From: Mycobacterium sp. E2479 | Lineage (GTDB): Bacteria > Actinomycetota > Actinomycetes > Mycobacteriales > Mycobacteriaceae | DNA: 64,000 nucleotides | NCBI RefSeq assembly: GCF_001667925.1 | Contig: NZ_LZJR01000130.1 | Location: 1 to 64,000 of the forward strand | Reading direction: 5' to 3' | Notes under the pieces: generated by a model | What the model saw: only the letters and a program-made list of their open reading frames with translations | What the model was told of the DNA's origin: nothing | The model's database searches: none | Shown: positions 16,767 to 24,613 of the stretch, one piece after another | Layout of the letters: each line of letters starts with the position of its first letter | How positions within the stretch are numbered: the stretch's first letter is position 1 | Position numbers and translations under genes: made by a program

Positions 16767-18259
16767 CCGAATCCCCCGCGGCCGCGATGAAGCCCAATCC
16801 GTTCGACGAGGGAATCCCATTCGCGACAAAGTTGCACGAACTCGCCGAACGACGCCGCGACGATTTAGGCGTCACGATCGTCGCGCTCGACGGCATCGCG
16901 GAGTCGATGACGTTCGGTGAACTCGATGCCCGCGCCAACCAGTGGGGCCGGGCTCTGGCCGGCCTGGGCGCGCAAACCGGTTCTCTTGTCGCACTGGCCA
17001 TTCCGAACTCGCTACATCTGGTGCTGGCGACCCTGGGGTGCTGGAAGATCGGCGCGGTCCCCGTCCCGATGCACTGGGATCTGCCCGAATGGGAGCGAGA
17101 CCGGGTGCGCGAGGTGATCGACCCCGCCGTCGTGGTTGACGAAAGCACGCGGTGGGAGTTGGAGACTTGCGCGGCCGGCGAGTCGACAAGCCCGCTGCCC
17201 ACCGCGGTTTCCCCACACGTCAACGGCATCTGCAGCAGCGGTTCGACCGGCGTACCGAAAGTGATCCTCAGCTTGGCACCGTCGCTATGGACACCTCAGC
17301 ACGGCGAGCCATTTCTGTCGAACTGGACGCCGGTGGCGCAGCCGCAGACCATCATGGTGCCCGCACCCATGTACCACACCAACGGCTTTGCCACTTTTTT
17401 CTTTCTGCTTGCCGGCGACCACCTGGTCATACTCGAAAAGTTCGACGCCGCACTGGTGTTGGATGTGATCGAACGATTTCGGGTCACCAACTTCACCGCC
17501 ACTCCCACCATGCTGGCGCGCATTGCGGCCCGGCCGGATGTGCGCCAGCGAGACCTGTCCAGCGTCGTCTTCATCCTGCAGGGCGCCGCGGTGATGCCGC
17601 CGTCGCTGATGCACACGTGGTTCGAACTCCTGAGTCCGGAACAGATCGTGTCTGCCTACGGCATGACCGAGAACCTCGGACTCACCGCGTTGCGCGGCGA
17701 CGAGTGGCTCACCCACCCGGGCAGCGTCGGCCGCGGTTTCCGCGACACCGAGATCCGGATCCTGGGCGCCGACAAACAGCCGCTGGGTCCCGGCGAGGAC
17801 GGCGACGTATACCTGAGGGCGCCGATGAGTGCGGGGTCCCGCTACCTAGGGGGTGCGGCACCGCTGCCGTCGACCGAGGACGGCTTCCGCTCCGCCGGCG
17901 ATATCGGTCACCTCGACGAGGACGGCTTCCTCTACATCGTCGATCGCCGCGTCGACATGATCGTCACCGGCGGCGCCAACGTCTTTCCGGCGGAGGTCGA
18001 GTCCGCACTCGCGGGCCATCCGGGCATCGCCGACGTGGTGGTGATCGGGCTGGCTGACGAACAGTGGGGGCGCCGGGTGCACGCGGTGATTCAAGTCGCG
18101 CAGGGCACGCCGTTGACCGAACAGCAGGTCATCGAGTACGCGAAGGGCCGGCTGGCGCACTACAAAGCCCCCAAGACCGTCGAGTTCGTCGACGCCATCC
18201 CCCGCACCGCGGCCACCAAGGTCAACCGCTCGGCAATGATCGCGGCCCGGGGCGGTTAG
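16763..18259 (+). CDS. AMP-forming acyl-CoA synthetase (FadD-like)
   Basis: This 498-residue ANL ligase starts with GTG 16763, coupled by GTGA; ATG 16787 is an alternative. Motifs are ICSSGSTGVPKVILS (P-loop variant, about residue 155), SAYGMTENLGLTAL, FRSAGDIGHLDEDG, the hinge IVDRRVDMIVTGGANVFPAE, and the C-terminal catalytic lysine in PRTAATKVNRSAM. It ends the five-gene operon starting at 12498 and presumably supplies the CoA thioester used by the four dehydrogenase subunits. Confidence 0.92.
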   Translation: MTESPAAAMKPNPFDEGIPFATKLHELAERRRDDLGVTIVALDGIAESMTFGELDARANQWGRALAGLGAQTGSLVALAIPNSLHLVLATLGCWKIGAVPVPMHWDLPEWERDRVREVIDPAVVVDESTRWELETCAAGESTSPLPTAVSPHVNGICSSGSTGVPKVILSLAPSLWTPQHGEPFLSNWTPVAQPQTIMVPAPMYHTNGFATFFFLLAGDHLVILEKFDAALVLDVIERFRVTNFTATPTMLARIAARPDVRQRDLSSVVFILQGAAVMPPSLMHTWFELLSPEQIVSAYGMTENLGLTALRGDEWLTHPGSVGRGFRDTEIRILGADKQPLGPGEDGDVYLRAPMSAGSRYLGGAAPLPSTEDGFRSAGDIGHLDEDGFLYIVDRRVDMIVTGGANVFPAEVESALAGHPGIADVVVIGLADEQWGRRVHAVIQVAQGTPLTEQQVIEYAKGRLAHYKAPKTVEFVDAIPRTAATKVNRSAMIAARGG

Positions 18260-18494
18260 GTGATGGAGCTGCGGCCCAGAATCGACTGTTGTTCGTAAAT
18301 TCCGCGAGCCGTGGATCGAAGCCAGAGGTGATCGCCCGGTTTGACACCATGTTCGCGCGTCGACGGCTGACGATGCGCCAAGGCTGCGCGGCGCCCCCTG
18401 GACCCGCGTAAACCAAAGCCGACGCATCACTCGCAAAGTTTGGTGACAACTGGGTGATGCTCGCGACGGACGGTAGCGCGCCGATATCCTTGCC
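18260..18494. other. Intergenic region after the FadE/FadD operon, no gene seen
   Basis: Between the FadD stop and the end of the small minus-strand gene at 18495 I find no convincing coding frame and no strong hairpin. The base composition is less GC-rich than the flanking operons. Confidence 0.5.
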
Positions 18495-18752
18495 TCACGT
18501 AGCTTGGCTGGCGTCGCCGCGCTGCTGCTCCGACGCCAAGTACTTGACCATTTGGCAAAGGTTGACAACAGCTGCGCTCAACTTGGAGATGGTGGCGTCC
18601 CGATCTTCCACACACGACTGCCAGTCCGGGAACTCCTGCGGCAATTTGTGGTTGTCTGCGTTGAGGTGGATTTTCTGCTCGATCTGGTCGCACAAATCCG
18701 CGAGCGTTAAGTGTCCTGGCGCAGCGATGTCGGAGAACCATTTATCAGGCAT
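18495..18752 (-). CDS. Small hypothetical protein
   Basis: This 85-residue acidic-to-neutral protein begins MPDKWFSDIAAPGHLTLADL; GAGGGGCG lies 9 bases before the ATG, a good ribosome site. Its sequence (LCDQIEQKIHLNADNHKLPQ, then ATISKLSAAVVNLCQMVKYL) suggests two or three helices, perhaps a coiled or wrapped helix pair. It matches no family I recognise. The lower GC content and a start that overlaps the end of an upstream frame (18745-19125) suggest recent acquisition or a small two-gene unit. Confidence 0.55.
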   Translation of the reverse strand: MPDKWFSDIAAPGHLTLADLCDQIEQKIHLNADNHKLPQEFPDWQSCVEDRDATISKLSAAVVNLCQMVKYLASEQQRGDASQAT

Positions 18753-19125
18753 GTTCAGATCGCCCCTCGTCGAAGAAACAAAGCTTCCGCATCTCGCAGG
18801 CTATCCCTTTTGTGCAGGTGGGGCGGGTACTAGCCAATTCGCTGACTCGATCCGGCAACGGCCCGAAGGCTGCCAGATCGCCCGCGGAAGCGGGCTGCCT
18901 GCCCGGTGGGCGGGTACCCGGCGGTCCGGCGTTCACACGCAAACGGCGACGCTCGGCGATTCCCGGCCTACGTCCTTGTGCGCGCCAACCGGTGAAATAG
19001 CCCAGCCTCGGCGGCCCGACCGCCTCACCGATCGCTTCACCAGGCCCCGCTCCACCCGGCGATGGCGACGATGACCCGCCGCCATTCTGACGCGACGGAT
19101 TCGTCTGAATCACCACATCGAGCAT
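18745..19125 (-). CDS. Doubtful hypothetical protein, Gly/Pro/Arg-rich
   Basis: An open frame of 126 codons from ATG 19125 ends with a TGA that overlaps the start of the next small gene by 8 bases, which is the only argument for its reality. The product is low-complexity in the middle (GGGSSSPSPGGAGPGEAIGE) and basic afterwards, with CTKGIACEMRKLCFFDEG near the end. No family is recognised, and a start beside the divergent gene at 19151 leaves little promoter room. It may be non-coding. Confidence 0.25.
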   Translation of the reverse strand: MLDVVIQTNPSRQNGGGSSSPSPGGAGPGEAIGEAVGPPRLGYFTGWRAQGRRPGIAERRRLRVNAGPPGTRPPGRQPASAGDLAAFGPLPDRVSELASTRPTCTKGIACEMRKLCFFDEGRSEHA

Positions 19126-19150
19126 GGTCCCTGTAATACGTTTCGGCAGC

Positions 19151-19600
19151 ATGACGGGGTCTCTGTGTTGCCGAGTCGAACACGAGTCTCGCGCAACACC
19201 CGCAGCAATATATGACCTGCTGATGAATGTCGAGCGTTGGCCACAGTTCCTACCGAATGTGTCTGCCGCGTCATGGGAACGGCGCGGAGAGCCCGACACC
19301 GAACGGGGTGGCATCAGACTAATGCGCATCGGGCACAGCGTGATTCGCGACACAGTTGTCGATGGAACGCGACCGCACCACCATGCGTATGTCGCATCGT
19401 TTCCGTGGTATACGCCGCTGAAGGACTACCGCGGCGATATCCGCATCGAAGATCGCCCAAGCGGGTCGCTCATCATATGGACCGTGACTTTCCAACCGCG
19501 CATCCCCGGCCTTCCAAAGAATCTGATGCGGGCCAGGATCACCGCTTCATATACGCGCCTCGCGGCGGGGCTGGCCCGAGAAGCGGAGCGCTCCACCTGA
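19151..19600 (+). CDS. SRPBCC (START/polyketide cyclase-like) protein
   Basis: This 149-residue protein has the helix-grip pattern: VEHESRATPAAIYDLLMNVERWPQFLPNV at the N-terminus, a central sheet with GHSVIRDTVVDGTRP and YVASFPWYTPLKDYRGDIRIE, and a C-terminal amphipathic helix ASYTRLAAGLAREAER. Such proteins bind hydrophobic ligands or act as cyclases. Start ATG 19151 is preceded by CGGCAG rather than a strong ribosome site. It converges on the hydrolase-cyclase gene and seems to be transcribed alone. The ligand is unknown. Confidence 0.65.
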   Translation: MTGSLCCRVEHESRATPAAIYDLLMNVERWPQFLPNVSAASWERRGEPDTERGGIRLMRIGHSVIRDTVVDGTRPHHHAYVASFPWYTPLKDYRGDIRIEDRPSGSLIIWTVTFQPRIPGLPKNLMRARITASYTRLAAGLAREAERST

Positions 19601-19637
19601 ATCCAATAGCCGCTCTTGGCCCGATCCGGCAATTGAC

Positions 19638-20972
19638 TCAACGCGGGCTTCGCGTTACCGGTCCGACGGCGAAGAGGCGCCACTCGCCGGGCACGCCTTT
19701 CAGCCCGTGAGAGCCGCGGTCCTCGAACTCGAGCCCCGACCCGATGACAAGGTCGCGCAACGTGCTTGACACCAGCACATCGTTTGGGCCGGCCAGTGCG
19801 CTCACGCGCGCCCCGATATGCACCCCGATCCCACCGATGTCATCGCCACGGATCTCGCACTCGCCGGTGTGCAACCCGGCACGCACCTGGATGCCGAGCG
19901 CCTGCACCGCATCACGAATCGCCATGGCGCAGCGGATCGCTCGCTGCGGGCCGTCAAACGTCGCAAGAAAACCGTCGCCGGATGTGTTGACCTCGCGTCC
20001 CCGAAACCGGGCGAGCTGCACCCGCACGACCGCGTCGTGCGCATCGAGCAACGCACGCCAGTCACGGTCACCCATCTGCGCAGCCCGACGCGTCGAGTCG
20101 ACGATGTCGGTGAAGAGCACCGTGGCAAGAACCCGGTCGTCGGAGACCTCGGGCTGGTGGCCGGTGAGGAACTCCGCGATCTGCTGAAAGGACTCACGCC
20201 ACGGCTCGACAATGTGGTAGAGGTTGCGCCCCGGAAGCTCGACATACTTCGCGCCCGGTATGTGATCGGCGATGTACCTGCCCTGTGCGGGAGCGATGAA
20301 CTCGTCGTCGGAGTGATGGACGACGAGCGTGGGCACGCGAATGGTCGGCAGGACGGCCCGCACATCCTGTTTGGCGAACACTGGCTGCATGAGGGCGACC
20401 GTCCGCGGGCTCGACGTCAACCGTTCGAGTCGGGCCCAAGCCGCGCGGATCTCCTCGTTCCACGGCATGTCCGGGTTGGTCGCATGCAGGGTCTCGCCCG
20501 TGCCCCACAGGGCGAAGGCCGCAGCGGCGCCTTCCTCGAGCTTCTTTCCTTGGACGCCTTCGGCCAAGGGATCCGCGTAGCACTCGAGGGCGATCAGCGC
20601 CGTCGTGCGGGACGGATGCGTGGCCGCGAAGAGCGCGGCCGGCGCGAAGGCGCCGTCGATCGCGACCAGAACCGCTTCGCGGCTGCCCAGATGATCCAGC
20701 ACCGCGGTGATGCTGTCGGCCCACTGCTCCATGTTCGGGAGCTCATCCGCCGTGACGAAGTCGGATGCGCCGGTGCCCGGCTGGTCGAAGAAGATCAGCC
20801 GACCAAGCGAGGTCATTGCCTCGACCCAACCGTGAATAGACGGCGACTCGGGGAAGACTTCGCAGTTCGTGATCCAGTTGGAGACGAATACGATGTCGCG
20901 CTCACCCTCGGGCGATGCGCGGTAGGCGACATGCAGGTCGCCGTTCATCGCGTAACGCGTCTCCGAGAACAT
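19638..20972 (-). CDS. Alpha/beta-hydrolase fused to class III adenylyl cyclase (Rv1900c/LipJ-type)
   Basis: The 444 residues hold an N-terminal alpha/beta-hydrolase (about 1-275) and a C-terminal class III nucleotide cyclase (about 280-444), the architecture of M. tuberculosis Rv1900c. The cyclase keeps both metal Asp residues (LFTDIVDST and TSGDGFLATF), but the purine-selecting Lys is Asn (REVNTSGDGF), as described for Rv1900c-type enzymes, and GVHIGARV replaces the usual V-N-x-A-A-R. The hydrolase nucleophile elbow reads LVAIDGAFAP, so Asp seems to stand in for the Ser. A 7-bp inverted repeat abuts the start codon. The product presumably makes cAMP in response to a ligand of the hydrolase domain. 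Confidence 0.88.
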   Translation of the reverse strand: MFSETRYAMNGDLHVAYRASPEGERDIVFVSNWITNCEVFPESPSIHGWVEAMTSLGRLIFFDQPGTGASDFVTADELPNMEQWADSITAVLDHLGSREAVLVAIDGAFAPAALFAATHPSRTTALIALECYADPLAEGVQGKKLEEGAAAAFALWGTGETLHATNPDMPWNEEIRAAWARLERLTSSPRTVALMQPVFAKQDVRAVLPTIRVPTLVVHHSDDEFIAPAQGRYIADHIPGAKYVELPGRNLYHIVEPWRESFQQIAEFLTGHQPEVSDDRVLATVLFTDIVDSTRRAAQMGDRDWRALLDAHDAVVRVQLARFRGREVNTSGDGFLATFDGPQRAIRCAMAIRDAVQALGIQVRAGLHTGECEIRGDDIGGIGVHIGARVSALAGPNDVLVSSTLRDLVIGSGLEFEDRGSHGLKGVPGEWRLFAVGPVTRSPR

Positions 20973-20992
20973 TGCGGAAGTCTATTTCCGCA
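20973..20992 (-). promoter_or_regulatory. Perfect hairpin immediately before the cyclase start codon
   Basis: TGCGGAA, GTCTAT, TTCCGCA form an exact 7-6-7 inverted repeat ending on the base before the minus-strand ATG at 20972. No separate ribosome site is visible, so GGAAA inside the stem may serve and be sequestered in the mRNA. Alternatively it is an operator overlapping a leaderless start. Confidence 0.5.
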
Positions 20993-21132
20993 GGACCGGA
21001 TTGGCAGACGTTTCTGCTGCTCAACGGCGGAAAGGTTGGGATCGGTAGCAGAATCAGACGCAAGACTTTTGCTCATCGTCGGCAACCGGCCGACAGCAGT
21101 GAAAGCAACGCGTCGTGGCCGCCATCCACACG

Positions 21133-21378
21133 ATGAAAAGGCTTATCGCCGGTGTACTGATGTCGAGCGGCCCGGCGGTTGCCGGTGCCGGACTCACCGC
21201 AGGCACCGCCCAGGCGGATAACCCCGATCGGGGCCCGGCACACCAGTGGTGCCCGGGCGAGCCGCTGCCGGCGACCGGTAACCATGTCACGGACCCGTTC
21301 CGTGGCTGGGACATGAACGTCTGCCACACCTACTACTACCTCTGGCCCGGGATGGGTAGCATCTCCAACATGATCTAA
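21133..21378 (+). CDS. Small exported protein with signal peptide
   Basis: This is an 81-residue protein starting at ATG 21133 (MKRLIAGVLMSS). A classical Sec signal follows: basic n-region, a hydrophobic stretch to about residue 22, and cleavage after AQA. The mature part, about 54 residues, has WCPGEPLP and CHTYYYLWPG, with two cysteines that could form one disulfide. Similar short WCPGQ-type secreted proteins are common in mycobacteria and have no known function. It is read divergently from the hydrolase-cyclase gene. Confidence 0.75.
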   Translation: MKRLIAGVLMSSGPAVAGAGLTAGTAQADNPDRGPAHQWCPGEPLPATGNHVTDPFRGWDMNVCHTYYYLWPGMGSISNMI

Positions 21379-21518
21379 GACGGCGACAACCCCCGCCGAA
21401 GCCGCCACCGCCGCGGGCACTCATCACCAGAGACAACTGCCCGCAAATACTCGGTATCTTGTGCCCCAAGGCGTGAGCCGCACTTCCCTTCGCGGCGACT
21501 CGCGGTAACCTCATTCTC

Positions 21519-21539
21519 ATAGCGCGACCTGCGCGCTAT
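21519..21539. promoter_or_regulatory. Perfect 8-5-8 palindrome upstream of TetR-hotdog gene
   Basis: ATAGCGCG, ACCTG, CGCGCTAT form an exact inverted repeat 20 bases upstream of the start at 21559. The arrangement suits autorepression by the TetR-type protein it precedes. Confidence 0.6.
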
Positions 21540-21558
21540 GGAAGGGGACCAAGCGCTC

Positions 21559-22590
21559 ATGGCCGACCCCAACGATGACGGCGAAATCACGCGTGGCGAC
21601 CGCTTCATCAAAACCGCTGTCGCAATACTGGGCGAAACCGGGCGCACCGACTTCACCGTGCAAGAGGTGGTCGCGCGCTCCAAGACGTCGCTGAGAGCCT
21701 TTTATCAACACTTCAACAGCAAGGACGAACTGCTGCTGGCGCTGTTCGATCGAACCATCGCCCAATCGGTGCAGACGTGGCGCGCCGAAACCACGGGACT
21801 GGACAGCACCTCGGCACTGAAATTGCTGATCGACCGGCTCAGCCGGCAACCGGAGTCGAGCACCCAGGACAGCCTCAATCGCGCATTGACCCTCTACAAC
21901 CAGCACCTGGCCGAGACTCGGCCGCGCGAATACGCCCGCGTGCTCTCTCCCCTGCACGACCTGATTTGCGACATCGTCGGCCAGGGCATCACCGAGGGCG
22001 TCTTCAACCCCGGTTTGGACGTCCGCGCAGCGGCCGCCATCGTCATGCAGACGATGATGGGCGCGCAGCGATTACATTGGCTCGGTTCGGAATTGAACGG
22101 GACACCGGTCGATGTCGGGCAGCTCTATGACTTCTGCAGCCGCGCCCTGGGCATCCGCGACGCCGACGAAGAATCGGCCGCCCCGTCCCTGTCCGAGCTG
22201 TTCAGCCAGATCGGCATGCGCCCCAGCACCCGCAACGGCGAATTCGCCATGACCATGCCGGTGAGTCCGGCGGTGGTCAACACCTCCGGGGCGTTACAGG
22301 GCGGATTGATCGCCACGCTGGTGGATGTGGCGGGGGGACAATTCGGGCTTGATTATCTGCAGCCGGGCACCACGATGACCACCGCGGATCTGTTCATCCG
22401 CTACCTGCGGCCAGTACGGCAGGGCGCGGCATTCGCGGTGCCCCGGATGTTGCGGTCCGGGCGGCGCGCGATGGTCATGCAAGTCGACATCTATGGGGAC
22501 GGCGACGACGAGCTGCTGGCCACGGCGACCGTCAACTTCGCCGTCATCGACGGGACCAGACCCCAGCTTCCAAGCTGGCCGGAGGGCTAA
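21559..22590 (+). CDS. TetR regulator fused to a hotdog (PaaI-like) domain
   Basis: The protein has 343 residues from ATG 21559, with GAAGGGG 11 bases upstream. Residues 1-60 hold a TetR helix-turn-helix (TDFTVQEVVARSKTSLRAFYQHF), followed by a TetR ligand-binding helical domain to about residue 200. Residues 205-343 are a PaaI/4HBT hotdog: VSPAVVNTSGALQGGLIATL, TTADLFIRYLRPVRQG, ATATVNFAVIDG. The thioesterase motif H-G-G reads Q-G-G here, so catalysis is doubtful and acyl-CoA sensing is more likely. The fusion is far longer than normal TetR proteins (about 200). The amidohydrolase 89 bases downstream is its probable target or partner. Confidence 0.85.
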   Translation: MADPNDDGEITRGDRFIKTAVAILGETGRTDFTVQEVVARSKTSLRAFYQHFNSKDELLLALFDRTIAQSVQTWRAETTGLDSTSALKLLIDRLSRQPESSTQDSLNRALTLYNQHLAETRPREYARVLSPLHDLICDIVGQGITEGVFNPGLDVRAAAAIVMQTMMGAQRLHWLGSELNGTPVDVGQLYDFCSRALGIRDADEESAAPSLSELFSQIGMRPSTRNGEFAMTMPVSPAVVNTSGALQGGLIATLVDVAGGQFGLDYLQPGTTMTTADLFIRYLRPVRQGAAFAVPRMLRSGRRAMVMQVDIYGDGDDELLATATVNFAVIDGTRPQLPSWPEG

Positions 22591-22626
22591 GCCGGCCGAG
22601 GGCCGAGACACCTGACTACACAGAAG

Positions 22627-22643
22627 TGGTAACGTCATTACCA
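22627..22643. promoter_or_regulatory. Palindrome TGGTAA-N5-TTACCA before amidohydrolase
   Basis: TGGTAACGTCATTACCA is a 17-bp palindrome with a single mismatch, 36 bases upstream of the amidohydrolase ATG at 22680. It differs from the 8-5-8 repeat before the TetR-hotdog gene, which suggests a different regulator acts on the amidohydrolase. Confidence 0.5.
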
Positions 22644-22679
22644 GGCAGTGAAAATCTAGGACTTTGCAAGGAGATCGCC

Positions 22680-23885
22680 ATGCCCTCTCGCGAACTTTCC
22701 TTCCCCGTGTTCGACGCCGACAACCACATGTACGAGCCGCAGGAAGCGCTGACCAAATACCTTCCGGACAAGCGCAAGCACGTCATCGACTACGTGCAGG
22801 TACGCGGTCGCACCAAAATTGTTGTGCGCGGCCACATCAGCGAGTACATCCCCAACCCGACCTTCGAGAAGGTCGCCAAGCCGGGCGCCCAGGAGGACTA
22901 CTTCCGCAACGGCGCGCAGGGCAAGAGCTACCGCGAAATTCTCGGGGAGCCGATGAAGGCCATCCCCGCCTTCCGCGAACCCGGCGCGCGCCTCGAGGTC
23001 ATGGACGAGCTGGGCATCGACTACGCCCTGATGTTCCCGACGCTGGCCAGCCTGGTCGAGGAGCGCATGAAGGACGACCCGGAGATGACCCACGACGTCA
23101 TCCACGCGCTGAACCAGTGGATGCACGAGCAGTGGTCGTTCAACTACCAGGACCGCATCTTCGCCACCCCGGTGATCACCCTGCCGATCGTCGAGCGGGC
23201 GCTCGAAGAACTCGAATGGGTCCTCGAGCGCGGCGCCCGCACCGTCCTGGTGCGCCCGGCGCCGGTTCCCGGCTACAAGGGCAGCCGATCGTTCGGCCTC
23301 GAGGAGTTCGACCCGTTCTGGCAGGCCTGCATAAAGGCCGGCATCCCGGTGTCGATGCACGCGTCCGACAGCGGTTACTCGGAATTCGCCAACGTGTGGG
23401 AGCCCGGCGACGAGTTCCTGCCGTTCAAGCCGACCCCCTTCCGCAGCCTGGTGATGGGCCACCGGCCGATCATCGACGCGATGGGTGCGCTGGTGTGCCA
23501 CGGCGCCTTGTCCCGCAACCCGGAACTGCGCATCCTGTCGATCGAGAACGGCGCGGACTGGGTGCCGGATCTGTTCAAGGGACTCAAGGGCGTCTACAAG
23601 AAGATGCCACAAGCGTTCAGCGAGAACCCGATTGACGCGTTCAAGCGGTGCGTGTACATCACCCCGTTCTGGGAGGACCGGTTCACCGAGATCGTAAACA
23701 TGGTCGGCACCGACCGGGTGATGTTCGGCTCCGACTGGCCCCACCCCGAGGGCCTGAAAGACCCCATCACCTTCGTCGACGAACTCACCGATTTCTCCGA
23801 AGAGGACGTCGCCAAGATCATGGGCGGCAACCTGATGAAGCTCATGAAGGTTTCCGCGCCGGCCAAAAAGCCGGTGTCGGCCTGA
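22680..23885 (+). CDS. Amidohydrolase-2 family protein (ACMSD-like metal-dependent hydrolase/decarboxylase)
   Basis: The protein has 401 residues from ATG 22680, with AAGGAG 6 bases upstream. The TIM-barrel metal sites are visible as VFDADNHMYEP near the N-terminus (His in place of the usual D-x-H second residue), VSMHASDSGY mid-chain, and FGSDWPHPEG near residue 348. The family includes decarboxylases of aromatic and vinylogous acids and ring hydrolases. A paralog at 54070 shares the layout (DVDNHYYEP, GFHLSDSGY, FGSDWPHGEG). It appears monocistronic or joined with the small gene at 23970. Confidence 0.88.
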   Translation: MPSRELSFPVFDADNHMYEPQEALTKYLPDKRKHVIDYVQVRGRTKIVVRGHISEYIPNPTFEKVAKPGAQEDYFRNGAQGKSYREILGEPMKAIPAFREPGARLEVMDELGIDYALMFPTLASLVEERMKDDPEMTHDVIHALNQWMHEQWSFNYQDRIFATPVITLPIVERALEELEWVLERGARTVLVRPAPVPGYKGSRSFGLEEFDPFWQACIKAGIPVSMHASDSGYSEFANVWEPGDEFLPFKPTPFRSLVMGHRPIIDAMGALVCHGALSRNPELRILSIENGADWVPDLFKGLKGVYKKMPQAFSENPIDAFKRCVYITPFWEDRFTEIVNMVGTDRVMFGSDWPHPEGLKDPITFVDELTDFSEEDVAKIMGGNLMKLMKVSAPAKKPVSA

Positions 23886-23969
23886 TCGTTGCCCGACGGC
23901 GGTTCGGTGTAGCCGGACCGCCGTCGGGTACTCGTCGGCATGAGCGTCCCCGGGCCAAGGAAGGGGCTG

Positions 23970-24341
23970 ATGAGCGTGGCATCAGAAGGCCGCTCGCTGG
24001 TCAGTATCGATGACGACGTCGCGTTCCTCACCGAGCAGATCGAGGCGCTCCAACACCTCGGACAGCGTGACGACGTCGACGACGAAGAGATCTACGACCT
24101 GAGCATCAGGTGGGGCGCCGCGCTTGCGGGACGACTGCCGCGCATGGCCTATTACGATTCGCTGGGGCAACTCGGCAACGACGATCGGCAGCGGTTTCGA
24201 TCGCTGTGCGACCAGCTTCGCGAGTTGGCTCCGCTGGTAGAGCGATTCGACCTGGCTCGGCCGCGACTTCCGGGATCGGCGGACGGTCAGGCTAGCGGGG
24301 GGCGTCGCCTCCGGAAGCGCCCGAACTTGCTGCGTAGGTGA
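23970..24341 (+). CDS. Hypothetical protein
   Basis: The protein has 123 residues from ATG 23970, preceded by AAGGAAGGGG. The first 95 residues look like a helical bundle (DDDVAFLTEQIEALQHLG, EEIYDLSIRWGAALAGR, RFRSLCDQLRELAPLVERF); the tail is basic and low in complexity. No family is recognised. The last 50 bases overlap the end of the convergent zinc-ribbon gene, which supports the helical core rather than the tail as the functional part. An alternative start lies at 23940. Confidence 0.6.
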   Translation: MSVASEGRSLVSIDDDVAFLTEQIEALQHLGQRDDVDDEEIYDLSIRWGAALAGRLPRMAYYDSLGQLGNDDRQRFRSLCDQLRELAPLVERFDLARPRLPGSADGQASGGRRLRKRPNLLRR

Positions 24342-24612
24342 GAAACTCCATGTCGCGCAACGTGATCGCGGTCCGCGGCTTGGGACAGTCCGGGTTGCGA
24401 CAGGTCAGGGCCACCATGTACGCATCAACATCTTCGTTCAAGAACAGAAAACCCAGATAGAGCGCATCACCGACGGCGAAATCCGTTGCGCCGCATGCTT
24501 CGCAATGTCCGCCCTTCGCCGCGATCTGCTCGAGCACGCGATGGTGTGCCACCGTGTCCAAGCTGATCAGCTCAGGCCGTGACCCGATTCCGTCGATCAC
24601 CCGTTCGGTCAT
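24292..24612 (-). CDS. Small Cys-rich (zinc-ribbon-like) protein
   Basis: The protein has 106 residues from ATG 24612. GGHCEACGATDF and LTCRNPDCPKPRT give two Cys pairs (C-x2-C and C-x4-C) suited to a zinc or iron site. The start lies one base after the stop of the molybdopterin/cytochrome b561 gene, so it is the third gene of that operon and may be an accessory or electron-transfer protein for that enzyme; this link is inference. It overlaps the convergent gene at 23970 by 50 bases. Confidence 0.7.
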   Translation of the reverse strand: MTERVIDGIGSRPELISLDTVAHHRVLEQIAAKGGHCEACGATDFAVGDALYLGFLFLNEDVDAYMVALTCRNPDCPKPRTAITLRDMEFLTYAASSGASGGDAPR

Positions 24613-24613
24613 C

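Noticed and set aside
19818..21221. Plus-strand frame of 467 codons opposite the hydrolase-cyclase
   Set aside because: No domain motif; the minus-strand product has clear catalytic motifs.
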